From an uncultured Clostridium sp. (GTDB lineage: Bacteria; Bacillota; Clostridia; Clostridiales; Clostridiaceae), in contig CAKVFO010000043.1 in assembly GCA_934746785.1 (NCBI GenBank), positions 1 to 23,722 of the forward strand: a stretch of 23,722 nucleotides of DNA, in the 5' to 3' direction. Below, in pieces: positions 14,848 to 22,657 of this stretch (the first letter of the stretch is position 1; the number at the start of each line of letters is the position of its first letter). Both the position numbers and the translations under genes were made by a program. The notes under the pieces are model-generated. The model ran no database searches. It had not been told where the DNA came from and saw only the letters and a list, made by a program, of their open reading frames with translations.

Positions 14848-16266
14848 TCATAAAACTCTAGTTAAAGTAAATGTAAATCTAGTTACTCCATCCTTACTTT
14901 CTGCCCATATGTCCTCACCATGCCTTGATAATATAGTCCTAACTATAGGCAGTCCTAAGCCTGTACTTTCTTTATTTGTTCTTGATGAATCTGATTTATA
15001 AAAACGATCCCAAATCCTTGTCAAATCATATTCTGACAATTCTGCTCCTTTATTCTCTATACTAACATAAAGCTTTTCTCCCTTTGTCCTTGTCTCAATA
15101 CGTACAACTTCTCCATCATCACTATACTTTATTGCATTATCAAGTAAGTTAATAATAACTTGAATCATTCTCTCTCTATCAATAAGAACGAATTCATGAT
15201 CTTTTTCTAAAATCACTTCTACTTTTAAATCTTTGCTAGCAATCTTAGTTTCTTGTTTAGCTAAACATAGCTTAATTATTCCGTTTATATCATTTTCAGT
15301 CTTATTTAATTTATAATTTGTATTATCTAAAGTTGATATATCTAATAAATCATCTACTAATGTTGAAAGCCTTTTTACTTCATCATAAACAATATTCAAA
15401 TAATGCTTTTCTCTATCTTTTGGAATTATACCATCCATTATACATGCTATAAACCCACGTATAGAAGTTATAGGAGATCGTAATTCATGAGATGCATTAG
15501 AAATAAAATTTCTTATATTTAAATCTGTTTCACTTAAAGATTCTGCCATCAAATTAAACAACTTGGATAACTCCCCAATTTCATTACAGCTATTAATAGA
15601 TACTCTTTTATCAAATTCCCCCACAGCTATTTTTCTTGCTATTTTATTAATTTCTTCTATAGGTTTAACTATCATCTTACTGATATAATACCTAATACTT
15701 ATTAACATTATTATTATGGACACAAATATGCATATCCATATAATCGATAATAATCTTGCCACCTTAACTTTCATTGGCATATTTGAAACTTTAAATATCA
15801 ATACTCCTCCAAAATAATCTCCTTGAAATATTGGCTTAATATAAACATATCTATATTCATCATCTTGTTTTTCAATCTTATCAACTATTTTTCCTTCTTT
15901 TAGCCTCATTCTTTCATCATCTGTAATAACCTTTTCAGACAGATTTAATTCTTCATTTTTATTGATATTATCAGAACTTACATAAGGATATCCTAAATTA
16001 TCTGTAACTGTAATATCTGACATAGTACATTGACTTATAATACTTACAGTATCCTTTAAATTATCTAAAGTTGTATTTTCCTGAACCTTTAAATAATTTG
16101 ATATTTCAATACCTATATGATATGCCTCTTTATCAATCAAATCTTTTCTTTGACTTTTTAAAAATTCTATTCCCCATATACTCAATATAATTCCTAACAC
16201 TACAAGTGATATAGACAAAGTAGACATAATACGTATCTGTATATTGTATACCAAACTTTTCTTCAC
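14848..16266 (-). CDS. two-component sensor histidine kinase (HAMP, HisKA)
   Basis: 472 residues. Membrane segments at about 12-33 and 171-193 bracket an extracytoplasmic sensor of about 135 residues with no motif I recognise. A HAMP domain follows (about 194-247), then HisKA with the phospho-acceptor His260 in NASHELRSPITSIRGF, and a HATPase_c domain with N box IINLLDNAIKY, and GLGL (437-440). The start is GTG (16264-16266) with GAGGTG 8 nt upstream. It begins 2 nt after the regulator stop and ends next to the HtrA-like gene. The layout resembles PhoR/WalK-type envelope sensors; the signal is unknown. Confidence 0.93.
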   Translation of the reverse strand: MKKSLVYNIQIRIMSTLSISLVVLGIILSIWGIEFLKSQRKDLIDKEAYHIGIEISNYLKVQENTTLDNLKDTVSIISQCTMSDITVTDNLGYPYVSSDNINKNEELNLSEKVITDDERMRLKEGKIVDKIEKQDDEYRYVYIKPIFQGDYFGGVLIFKVSNMPMKVKVARLLSIIWICIFVSIIIMLISIRYYISKMIVKPIEEINKIARKIAVGEFDKRVSINSCNEIGELSKLFNLMAESLSETDLNIRNFISNASHELRSPITSIRGFIACIMDGIIPKDREKHYLNIVYDEVKRLSTLVDDLLDISTLDNTNYKLNKTENDINGIIKLCLAKQETKIASKDLKVEVILEKDHEFVLIDRERMIQVIINLLDNAIKYSDDGEVVRIETRTKGEKLYVSIENKGAELSEYDLTRIWDRFYKSDSSRTNKESTGLGLPIVRTILSRHGEDIWAESKDGVTRFTFTLTRVL

Positions 16267-16268
16267 TT

Positions 16269-16958
16269 TTACTTCACCTCAAACTTATACCCAACACCCC
16301 AAACAGTTTCTATATTCCAATTCTCTCCACCTTTTATCTTACTTCTCAATCTCTTTATATGAACATCAACGGTTCTTGAATCTCCTGGATAATCGTACCC
16401 CCAAACTTCACACAATAACTGTTCTCTAGTAAATACTTTATTTTTGTTTTTTGCTAAATAATATAATAATTCAAATTCCTTAGGAGGCATCTTCACTTCA
16501 TTCCCATCATAGATAACCTCATAAGATTTAGAATCAATAATCATATTACTGAATTGCAGTTTTTTTTCATCTTCATTATTATCTACAACATATCTTCTCA
16601 TAACAGCCTTTATTCTTGCCATTAATTCCTTTGGTTCAAATGGTTTTACTATATAGTCATCCGCTCCTAGTTCTAATGCAAGTACCTTATCAAAGGTATC
16701 TCCTTTTGCTGTTAACATTATCACAGGAATGCCACTTTCTTTTCTTACCCACTTTAATACATCAATTCCACTTATATTAGGAAGCATAACATCTAACAAA
16801 ACTAAGTTAGGTTTATAATCTTGAAAAGCATCTATAGCAGCCTTTCCATCATATATTATCTTTGTTTGATATCCTGAACTTTGTAAATACATATTTATAA
16901 CTTCACATATGTTTTTATCATCATCTACTATTAATATCTTTTCAATCCCATCATTCAT
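16269..16958 (-). CDS. OmpR/PhoB-family response regulator
   Basis: 229 residues. The receiver domain (about 6-118) has the acidic pocket VDDD (11-14), the phospho-acceptor Asp56 in LVLLDVMLP, Thr in MLTAKG and Lys in DDYIVKPF. The C-terminal winged helix (about 135-227) ends ENWNIETVWGVGYKFEVK, typical of OmpR DNA-binding domains, with SRTVDVHIKRLRSKI as recognition helix. The ATG at 16956-16958 has GGAGGG upstream. First gene of a three-gene operon with the kinase and the HtrA-like protein. A palindrome overlaps its promoter, so autoregulation is plausible. Confidence 0.95.
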   Translation of the reverse strand: MNDGIEKILIVDDDKNICEVINMYLQSSGYQTKIIYDGKAAIDAFQDYKPNLVLLDVMLPNISGIDVLKWVRKESGIPVIMLTAKGDTFDKVLALELGADDYIVKPFEPKELMARIKAVMRRYVVDNNEDEKKLQFSNMIIDSKSYEVIYDGNEVKMPPKEFELLYYLAKNKNKVFTREQLLCEVWGYDYPGDSRTVDVHIKRLRSKIKGGENWNIETVWGVGYKFEVK

Positions 16959-16999
16959 AAATTTTCCCCCTCCATAATTAAATTTATCACTTATTTACT

Positions 17000-17029
17000 A
17001 TTATATAAGTATTTTTAAATAAATGTTAC
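17000..17029 (-). promoter_or_regulatory. candidate promoter of the two-component operon
   Basis: On the minus strand GTAACA (17029-17024), an 18-nt spacer and a perfect TATAAT (17005-17000), 42 nt before the regulator ATG. The -35 is weak (4 of 6), which would suit an activated promoter. Arms ACTTAT (16989-16994) and ATAAGT (17005-17010) flank the -10. Confidence 0.55.
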
Positions 17030-17033
17030 ATTT
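17021..17033. promoter_or_regulatory. palindrome overlapping the -35 of the two-component operon
   Basis: AAATGTTACATTT: perfect 6-nt arms around one central base, covering the -35 hexamer. A possible operator, for example for the operon's own regulator. Confidence 0.35.
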
Positions 17034-17092
17034 TATTAAATGCTTATTAAAATATTAATTTTTTCATGATGCCAAGTTTTTCAATGCAAAAA

Positions 17093-17150
17093 GCCAGTAA
17101 TAATCAGTGCTCGCTCTCAAAAAAAGTTTTGAATTTTCTATACGTTAAAA
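17093..17150 (-). repeat. dispersed terminator-associated repeat, copy E
   Basis: On the minus strand, directly after the prs terminator T-run, AACGTATAGAAAATTCAAAA, then C, a T7 run, GAGAGCGAGCACTGATTA and TTACTGGC. Its partner at 8345-8402 shares nearly the whole 58 nt, and copy A shares about the first 50. Confidence 0.7.
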
Positions 17151-17173
17151 AAGGAGTACTAAAAGTACTCCTT
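17151..17173 (-). terminator. intrinsic terminator of prs
   Basis: A perfect 10-bp stem AAGGAGTACT (17151-17160) with AGTACTCCTT (17164-17173), 3-nt loop, followed on the minus strand by a T-run. It is 13 nt past the prs stop. Confidence 0.95.
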
Positions 17174-17186
17174 AATATATGTAATC

Positions 17187-18146
17187 TTAAGCTTCAAACA
17201 ACTTACTTATTGGTTCATCATCATATATTCTTTGAATTGCTTCTGCAAATATTGGTGCAACTGAAAGTGAAGATATCTTGCTTGTATCAGCATCTTCTGG
17301 TAATGTAATTGTATTTAACATTACTAATTCTTCAATTGCAGAGCTGTTTAATCTGTCAAAAGCAGGTCCTGAAAGAACTCCATGTGTACAACAAGCATAA
17401 ACCGCTGTAGCTCCTAAATCTCTTAATGCATTTGCTGCATTTGTAATAGTTCCTGCAGTATCTATCATATCATCAATTAGGATACATCTCTTACCTTCAA
17501 CATCTCCGATAATATTCATTATTTCAGACACATTTGCTTTAGGTCTTCTCTTATCTATAATAGCTATTGGTGCATGTAACTTATCAGCAAACTTTCTAGC
17601 TCTTGTAACACTTCCTAAGTCTGGTGAAACAACAACTACATCATCTTGGTCTGCTAATCCCTTATCAACAAAGTGCTTAGCTAATATTGGTGAACCAAGT
17701 AGATGATCTACTGGTATGTTAAAGTATCCTTGAATTTGAGCTGCATGTAAATCCATTGTTAATACTCTATGAGCACCAGCTGCTGTTAAAAGGTCAGCTA
17801 CTAACTTAGCTGTAATTGGATCTCTTGATTTAGCTTTTCTATCTTGTCTTGCATATCCATAATATGGCATTACTGCTGTGATTCTTCCTGCAGATGCTCT
17901 CTTAAATGCATCTATCATTATTAAAAGTTCCATTAGGTTATTATTAACTGGTGAGCAAGTAGATTGTACTATAAATACATCTGCACCTCTTACAGTTTCA
18001 TTAATATCAACTGATATTTCTCCATCACTAAATGTAGATACTTTTGAATTTCCTACAGGTACACCTAGTATTTCAGCAATTTCTTTTGCCAATTCAGGAT
18101 GAGAATTACCAGTAAATATTTTGATGTTATTTCCATGAGTTAACAT
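17187..18146 (-). CDS. prs: ribose-phosphate pyrophosphokinase (PRPP synthetase)
   Basis: 319 residues, the usual class I length. It makes PRPP from ribose 5-phosphate and ATP, feeding purine, pyrimidine, His, Trp and NAD synthesis. Visible motifs: FSDGEISVDI, the ATP-binding YYGYARQDRKAKSRDPI flexible loop, MDLHAAQIQGYF with the metal-binding His134, and the ribose-phosphate loop IDDMIDTAGT (224-233). The ATG at 18144-18146 is preceded by AAGGAGG. It lies 62 nt after glmU with no terminator between, so the two are co-transcribed. PRPP made here is also the usual effector of the PurR encoded two genes upstream. Confidence 0.98.
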   Translation of the reverse strand: MLTHGNNIKIFTGNSHPELAKEIAEILGVPVGNSKVSTFSDGEISVDINETVRGADVFIVQSTCSPVNNNLMELLIMIDAFKRASAGRITAVMPYYGYARQDRKAKSRDPITAKLVADLLTAAGAHRVLTMDLHAAQIQGYFNIPVDHLLGSPILAKHFVDKGLADQDDVVVVSPDLGSVTRARKFADKLHAPIAIIDKRRPKANVSEIMNIIGDVEGKRCILIDDMIDTAGTITNAANALRDLGATAVYACCTHGVLSGPAFDRLNSSAIEELVMLNTITLPEDADTSKISSLSVAPIFAEAIQRIYDDEPISKLFEA

Positions 18147-18208
18147 ATTGGTTAGGACCTCCTTAATTTTAACTATAGGTATTTTCTATTTGGTATAATA
18201 TATATTAA

Positions 18209-19576
18209 TTATTTCATTAAACCCTTTTTTTCTACCCAGCCACTTATATTTCTTTGTTTAGCTCTAGCTATCGCAAGATCTCCTTCTTTAACTTTATTTG
18301 TTATTGTTGATCCTGCTGCAATATAAGTGTTGTCTTCAACTTCAACTGGTGAAACTAAATTTGTATTACATCCTATAAAACTATTATCTCCAATTTTCGT
18401 CTTGTGTTTAACTTTTCCATCATAATTGACTACTACTGTTCCACATCCAAAATTACATCCGCTTCCTACTTCTGCATCTCCAATGTAAGTTAAATGAGAA
18501 ACCTTAGTACCATCTCCTATTGTTGATTTTTTAATTTCAACAAAGTCTCCTATTCTAGCGCCTTTACCAATTGATGATTCAGGTCTTATATAGGCAAATG
18601 GTCCAACTGTTGTATTTTCTCCAACTCTGCTTTCTAATATTACAGATGATTGAATTTCTACCCCTGATTCTATATAACTATCTTTTATTCTATTGTTTTG
18701 TAACAATGTACATCCTGGCTCTATTTCAGTATTACCTTCTAAAATATTATTAGGATATATTATTGTATCTTGACCTATTTTAACATCTACTCCAATATAA
18801 GTTGTCTTAGGATCTATTAAAGTAACTCCATTATCAAGATGTTTTCTATTAATTCTATTTCTTAGAATTTCTTCTGCTTCTGCAAGTTGAGCTCTTGAAT
18901 TTACACCTATTGTATCTTCATAGTCTGTAACTACAGCTCCTACTCTCTTGCCCTTGTTTTTTAAAATTCCTATGACATCTGTTAAATAATATTCTCCTTG
19001 ATTATTATCATTAGATAATTCGTCTAATGATGATAATAATTCTTTTATATCAAAACAATACATTGCTGCATTCATTTCATTTACTTTTAATTCTTCTTCC
19101 GAACAATCCTTATGTTCTACTATCTTTATTACTTCATCGCCATCTCTTATTATTCTTCCATATCCAGTTGGATCTTCAACTATTGCAGATAATAATGTGG
19201 CTGAATTTTTCTTTTCGATATGTTCATTTATTAATTTATTAATTGTTTCAACTTTTGTTAATGGTGCATCTCCTGCAAATATAGCTACTACACCATCTTT
19301 GCCTTGTAAAAATTCTTTAGCGCATTTTACCGCATGCCCTGTTCCTAGTTGTTCCTCTTGCAATGAGTAAGATACTTTTCTTGATTCTGTACCAGCTTTA
19401 ACAAGATTGGCTCCCTTCCCAACAATGACATTAACATCATTGATTTCTGATAATCTCATATTATCTATAACATGATTAACCATTTCTTTCCCACAAACTT
19501 TATGCAAAACTTTTGGAAGGTTTGACTTTATTCTTTTTCCTTGTCCCGCTGCTAAAATCAACGCACATTTATACAT
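18209..19576 (-). CDS. glmU: bifunctional UDP-GlcNAc pyrophosphorylase / glucosamine-1-phosphate N-acetyltransferase
   Basis: 455 residues. Residues 1-230 are the uridylyltransferase (LAAGQGKRIKS, LPKVLHKV, EQLGTGHAV, FAGDAPL). Residues about 250-455 are a left-handed beta helix of hexapeptide repeats for acetyl transfer, with the catalytic His361 in SHLTYIGDAEVG and the NYDG segment. It supplies UDP-GlcNAc for peptidoglycan, the pathway that MurC continues. Start choice: a GTG at 19583-19585 is in frame but lies inside the ribosome binding site GAGGTG; the ATG at 19574-19576 is 6 nt further on. It has its own promoter and precedes prs. Confidence 0.97.
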   Translation of the reverse strand: MYKCALILAAGQGKRIKSNLPKVLHKVCGKEMVNHVIDNMRLSEINDVNVIVGKGANLVKAGTESRKVSYSLQEEQLGTGHAVKCAKEFLQGKDGVVAIFAGDAPLTKVETINKLINEHIEKKNSATLLSAIVEDPTGYGRIIRDGDEVIKIVEHKDCSEEELKVNEMNAAMYCFDIKELLSSLDELSNDNNQGEYYLTDVIGILKNKGKRVGAVVTDYEDTIGVNSRAQLAEAEEILRNRINRKHLDNGVTLIDPKTTYIGVDVKIGQDTIIYPNNILEGNTEIEPGCTLLQNNRIKDSYIESGVEIQSSVILESRVGENTTVGPFAYIRPESSIGKGARIGDFVEIKKSTIGDGTKVSHLTYIGDAEVGSGCNFGCGTVVVNYDGKVKHKTKIGDNSFIGCNTNLVSPVEVEDNTYIAAGSTITNKVKEGDLAIARAKQRNISGWVEKKGLMK

Positions 19577-19653
19577 AAATATCACCTCATTATGTCAAAC
19601 ATATATTTTTATTTATAATAATATTATTATTCGTAAATTTACATACCTATTCT

Positions 19654-19682
19654 ATTATATTTAAAAGATTTTTTTATTTCAA
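19654..19682 (-). promoter_or_regulatory. sigma-A promoter of glmU-prs
   Basis: On the minus strand TTGAAA (19682-19677), a 17-nt spacer and TATAAT (19659-19654), 78 nt before the glmU ATG. Confidence 0.8.
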
Positions 19683-19788
19683 GCTCAGCAAACCTTTTCA
19701 TAAAAAAAATCAATATCATGTAAAATAGTATAGTAGAAATTAAATTCCTATACATCAATGGATTATGCCATAGTCAATTAACTTAAGA

Positions 19789-19822
19789 AAAAAATAAAAG
19801 GAAGTTCCCTTCCTCTTATTTT
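19789..19822 (-). terminator. intrinsic terminator of spoVG
   Basis: Arms AAAATAA (19791-19797) with TTATTTT (19816-19822), one A/C mismatch, then AGGAAG with CTTCCT towards a 4-nt loop. A T-run follows on the minus strand. It lies about 13 nt after the spoVG stop and separates it from glmU. Confidence 0.85.
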
Positions 19823-19834
19823 CCAACTAAATTA

Positions 19835-20122
19835 CTATTCTTCAATAGTAGATTCTTCTACTTCTTCACTTATAACTTTTTCATAAGTTTCTAAAATAGA
19901 AGTTTGTATTTTTTCTCTAGTGTCTGTGTTTATTGGATGTGCGATATCCTTAAACTCTCCATCTGGTGTCTTTCTGCTAGGCATTGCAATAAACAATCCA
20001 TTTTGTCCTTCGATAATTTTAATATCATGTACCACAAATTCATTATCGAAAGTTACGGAAACTATAGCCTTCATCTTTCCGTCTGTAGCTATCTTTCTAA
20101 TTCTAACGTCTGTGATTTGCAA
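19835..20122 (-). CDS. spoVG: septation regulator SpoVG (RNA/DNA-binding)
   Basis: 95 residues, matching SpoVG of Bacillus (about 97). Conserved run: ITDVRIRKIATDGKMKA, FDNEFVVHDIKIIEG, then GLFIAMPSRKTPDGEFKDI and AHPINTDTREKIQ. SpoVG affects septum placement in sporulation and binds nucleic acid; in several Firmicutes it acts as a global regulator. The start is TTG (20120-20122) after GGAGGTGGAG; this gives the family's usual N-terminus, and no ATG is available. Preceded by purR without a terminator, but it has its own sigma-H promoter. The yabJ gene that lies between purR and spoVG in Bacillus is absent. Confidence 0.97.
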   Translation of the reverse strand: MQITDVRIRKIATDGKMKAIVSVTFDNEFVVHDIKIIEGQNGLFIAMPSRKTPDGEFKDIAHPINTDTREKIQTSILETYEKVISEEVEESTIEE

Positions 20123-20156
20123 TTCACTCCACCTCCAGTTGCTTTATACGGTATTA

Positions 20157-20181
20157 ATTCTCCATATATAACCAAAATCCT
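20157..20181 (-). promoter_or_regulatory. sigma-H promoter of spoVG
   Basis: On the minus strand AGGATTT (20181-20175), 14 nt, then GAAT (20160-20157). This fits the sigma-H pattern (AGGAWWT with GAAT about 12-14 nt on), as established for Bacillus spoVG, at a sensible 35 nt before the TTG start. Confidence 0.75.
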
Positions 20182-20245
20182 CTTTTTATTTAGAAAATTT
20201 TCGTATTTTTGTTTTATTATGAGATATGAGTGAATTATTCCATTA

Positions 20246-21061
20246 TTAACTAAAGTTTTTTGATGGTCTTATGTCTCTAATCGAAGATTTATCAACTGAT
20301 TTAAACTCTACAATTGAAACATATTCATCAACTAATTTCTTTTCTACTTCCTTATTATCTAGAAGAACTCCAATCCCAACTAGTTCACTGTCAAATTCTT
20401 TAAGAAGTTCTTTAATCCCTTGAGCTGTTCCTCCACCTTTCATGAAATCATCAATAAATATGCTTCTGCTGCTTGATTTCATTGACTTTTTGGATAATGA
20501 CATTTGTTGTAGTCTTCCGCTTGTTCCTGATATATAATTAATAGATACAGTTGGCCCTTCTGTAACCGGCACATCTCTTCTTGCAATTATTAATTGAACT
20601 CCTAAATTTCTTGCCACTTCATAAGCTAGTGGAATTCCTTTTGTTTCAACAGTAATTACATAATCTATATCTAACTCTTGAAAACATGATGATAATATAA
20701 CTGCAGCTTTTCTTATTATATTAGGATTGTACATAAGGTCTGTCATATAAATGAAGTTACCTGCAATTACTCTTCCATCATCCTTTAAAAGTTCACAAAG
20801 TTCTAATGCAAATTCTTTTCTCTTTTCTTCCCCAATTTCAGGAATGAATTTTATTCCTCCTGCTGCTCCAGATATTGTTTCAACCCTCCCCATTTCTAGT
20901 CGCTGTAAAGTTTCCCTTACAATAACAATATCTTCACTAATAGTTGACTTTGCTGCATTTAACAGCTCTGAAAATTTATTTAATCCTATTATTTTATTAG
21001 GTTTTTCTAATAATATTTTTGTAATAGCAACCACCCTGCTATTTCTGGTCATTTTCTCCAT
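20246..21061 (-). CDS. purR: purine operon repressor PurR
   Basis: 271 residues, close to the 285 of Bacillus PurR. An N-terminal winged helix (about 1-75: RNSRVVAITKILLEKPNKII, FSELLNAAKSTISEDI) is fused to a phosphoribosyltransferase-like domain (about 85-260) with the PRPP-binding loop IDDFMKGGGTA (203-213). In this family the domain senses PRPP and does not catalyse transfer; high PRPP relieves repression of purine genes. The ATG at 21059-21061 has AGGTGAT upstream. It is divergent from murC and followed by spoVG. A PurBox-like site in its leader (21085-21097) suggests autoregulation. Confidence 0.96.
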   Translation of the reverse strand: MEKMTRNSRVVAITKILLEKPNKIIGLNKFSELLNAAKSTISEDIVIVRETLQRLEMGRVETISGAAGGIKFIPEIGEEKRKEFALELCELLKDDGRVIAGNFIYMTDLMYNPNIIRKAAVILSSCFQELDIDYVITVETKGIPLAYEVARNLGVQLIIARRDVPVTEGPTVSINYISGTSGRLQQMSLSKKSMKSSSRSIFIDDFMKGGGTAQGIKELLKEFDSELVGIGVLLDNKEVEKKLVDEYVSIVEFKSVDKSSIRDIRPSKNFS

Positions 21062-21084
21062 AATATCACCTGCACAATTTTATA

Positions 21085-21097
21085 ATATACGAACTTT
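21085..21097 (+). promoter_or_regulatory. PurBox-like site in the purR leader
   Basis: ATATACGAACTTT matches the Bacillus PurBox pattern AWWWCCGAACWWT at 12 of 13 positions, including the central CGAAC. It lies 24 nt before purR, downstream of its candidate promoter. A second, inverted box is only weakly visible (near 21119-21131), so the usual paired arrangement is not clear. Confidence 0.4.
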
Positions 21098-21125
21098 ATA
21101 GTATAATTTTCTCACTAATATTCAT

Positions 21126-21154
21126 ATTTTATTCTATAAAATCTTTATTGGCAA
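21126..21154 (-). promoter_or_regulatory. candidate sigma-A promoter of purR
   Basis: On the minus strand TTGCCA (21154-21149), a 17-nt spacer and TAAAAT (21131-21126). The -35 lies in the loop of the palindrome at 21136-21164. Confidence 0.5.
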
Positions 21155-21164
21155 TAGATTTTAT
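21136..21164. repeat. near-perfect palindrome between purR and murC
   Basis: ATAAAATCT (21136-21144) and AGATTTTAT (21156-21164) are perfect arms; inside them ATT and AAT also pair around GGC, with an unpaired TT on one side. It overlaps the candidate purR -35 and could be an operator. No T-run fits a terminator. Confidence 0.5.
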
Positions 21165-21239
21165 GTATATTCATAAATTGTAAACAGATTTTATTTATAT
21201 TTGTAATATGTGTGTTCAATCTAGATTTTTTGTATATAA
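21156..21239 (+). repeat. three direct repeats AGATTTT-T-TATAT upstream of murC
   Basis: Copies start at 21156 (AGATTTTATGTATATT), 21186 (AGATTTTATTTATATT) and 21223 (AGATTTTTTGTATATA). The first two are spaced 30 nt, the third 37 nt further. The third runs into the likely murC -10. Confidence 0.45.
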
Positions 21240-21240
21240 T
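21235..21240 (+). promoter_or_regulatory. candidate -10 element of murC
   Basis: TATAAT, 35 nt before the murC TTG start. No good -35 at 16-18 nt upstream (GTGTTC or TGTTCA), so it may need an activator or use the upstream repeats. Confidence 0.4.
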
Positions 21241-21274
21241 TATAACTGTAAATAACTAAAAAGGGGTTGATCTT

Positions 21275-22648
21275 TTGTCATTTGATTTTATTAATGATAA
21301 ACACAAGAAAATCCACTTCATTGGAATTGGTGGAGTTAGTATGAGCGGACTTGCTGCTGTTCTACTAAATAAAGGATATAGAGTTTCTGGTTCAGACTTT
21401 AAAGAATCTAACGTACTAGATAAACTTAGAGAAAAAGGCGCTGAAATATACATAGGTCATGACGCCAAGAACTTAGTTGATGTAGACCTTGTTGTATATA
21501 CTGCTGCAATCCCAGAGTCAAACCCTGAACTTGCAGAAGCTAAAAAGCAAAACATCCAGCTTATGAATAGAGCTGAATTTTTAGGTTTAATAATGAAAGG
21601 ACACAAATATAATGTAGCTGTTGCTGGTACTCATGGAAAAACCACATGTACTTCTATGATTTCTCACGTTACTATGGAAGCTAATTTAGATCCTACAATA
21701 TTAGTTGGTGGTGATTTAGATTTAATCGGTGGTAACTACAGAATTGGAAACAGCGACTATTTTATAACTGAATCATGTGAATATAAGGAATCTTTCTTAA
21801 AGTTCTTCCCTTATATAGGAATAATATTAAATATAGATGCTGACCATCTTGATTATTATAGAGATATTGATCATATATATGAAACTTTTAAGAAGTTTTC
21901 AAAGCTTGTCCCTAAAGATGGATACTTAATTGGTTATGGCGGAGATTTCAGAGTTAAAGAAATACTAAAAGAAGCTGATTGCAACACAATCTCTTATGGT
22001 TTTGATGATGAAAACTTAACAGCAAAGGATATTTCATTTAATAAGAAAGGATGTGCTTCCTTCACTGTTTGTGAAAACGGAAAAGAACTATTTAAAATTA
22101 CTTTAAGTAATCCTGGAAAGCACAACATATTAAATGCTCTTTCTTCAATCGCTGTTGGACTTATTTTCAATATCCCTTATGAAACTATAATTTCAGGTCT
22201 TGAAAAGTGCAAAGGTGCTCATAAGAGATTTGAATTTAAAGGCGAAAAAGATGGAATAACTGTTATAGATGATTATGCACATCATCCAACTGAAATAAAG
22301 GCAACTTTAAATACAGCTAAGAAGATAAATCATAATAAAACTTATTGTGTATTCCAGCCTCATACTTATACAAGAACAAAATCTTTATTTGATGAATTTA
22401 CTACTGCTTTTGCAGATTCAGATGAATTGATATTAATGGATATTTATGCTGCAAGAGAAAAGGATACTGGCCTTGTTTCCTCTGATGAATTAGGTGATGC
22501 TATTAGAAAAACTGGACTAAAGTGTATCAATGTTCATTCTCATGATGAAGCTGCAGAGTATTTAAAACAAAATGCTAAAAAGAATGACTTAATTCTTACA
22601 GTAGGTGCTGGAGATGTAGTAATCGTTGGTGATAAGTTTTTAAAATAG
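21275..22648 (+). CDS. murC: UDP-N-acetylmuramate--L-alanine ligase
   Basis: 457 residues, the standard length. It adds L-Ala to UDP-MurNAc, the first amino acid of the peptidoglycan stem. N-terminal Rossmann domain with HFIGIGGVSMSGLA (14-27) binds UDP; central ATP-grasping loop GTHGKTT (118-124); then ILNIDADHLDYY with the Mur-ligase His; and the C-terminal domain with DDYAHHPTEI and FQPHTYTRT. The start codon is TTG (21275-21277), with AAGGGG 8 nt upstream. It stands alone, divergent from purR, with its own terminator. Confidence 0.98.
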   Translation: MSFDFINDKHKKIHFIGIGGVSMSGLAAVLLNKGYRVSGSDFKESNVLDKLREKGAEIYIGHDAKNLVDVDLVVYTAAIPESNPELAEAKKQNIQLMNRAEFLGLIMKGHKYNVAVAGTHGKTTCTSMISHVTMEANLDPTILVGGDLDLIGGNYRIGNSDYFITESCEYKESFLKFFPYIGIILNIDADHLDYYRDIDHIYETFKKFSKLVPKDGYLIGYGGDFRVKEILKEADCNTISYGFDDENLTAKDISFNKKGCASFTVCENGKELFKITLSNPGKHNILNALSSIAVGLIFNIPYETIISGLEKCKGAHKRFEFKGEKDGITVIDDYAHHPTEIKATLNTAKKINHNKTYCVFQPHTYTRTKSLFDEFTTAFADSDELILMDIYAAREKDTGLVSSDELGDAIRKTGLKCINVHSHDEAAEYLKQNAKKNDLILTVGAGDVVIVGDKFLK

Positions 22649-22657
22649 TTTTCTAAG

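Noticed and set aside
14849..14851. ATG overlapping the kinase stop as start of the HtrA-like gene
   Set aside because: No ribosome binding site at proper distance; the ATG 18 nt further on has AGGGG. Translational coupling could still use it, so the N-terminus is not certain.
19684..19780. Additional promoters upstream of glmU (TTGATG with TACTAT, TTGACT near the spoVG terminator)
   Set aside because: Plausible hexamers but weaker than the TTGAAA/TATAAT pair nearer the gene, and AT-rich background makes such matches common.
21256..21453. Minus-strand open frame over the murC start
   Set aside because: Fully opposite the conserved murC nucleotide-binding region and its ribosome binding site.
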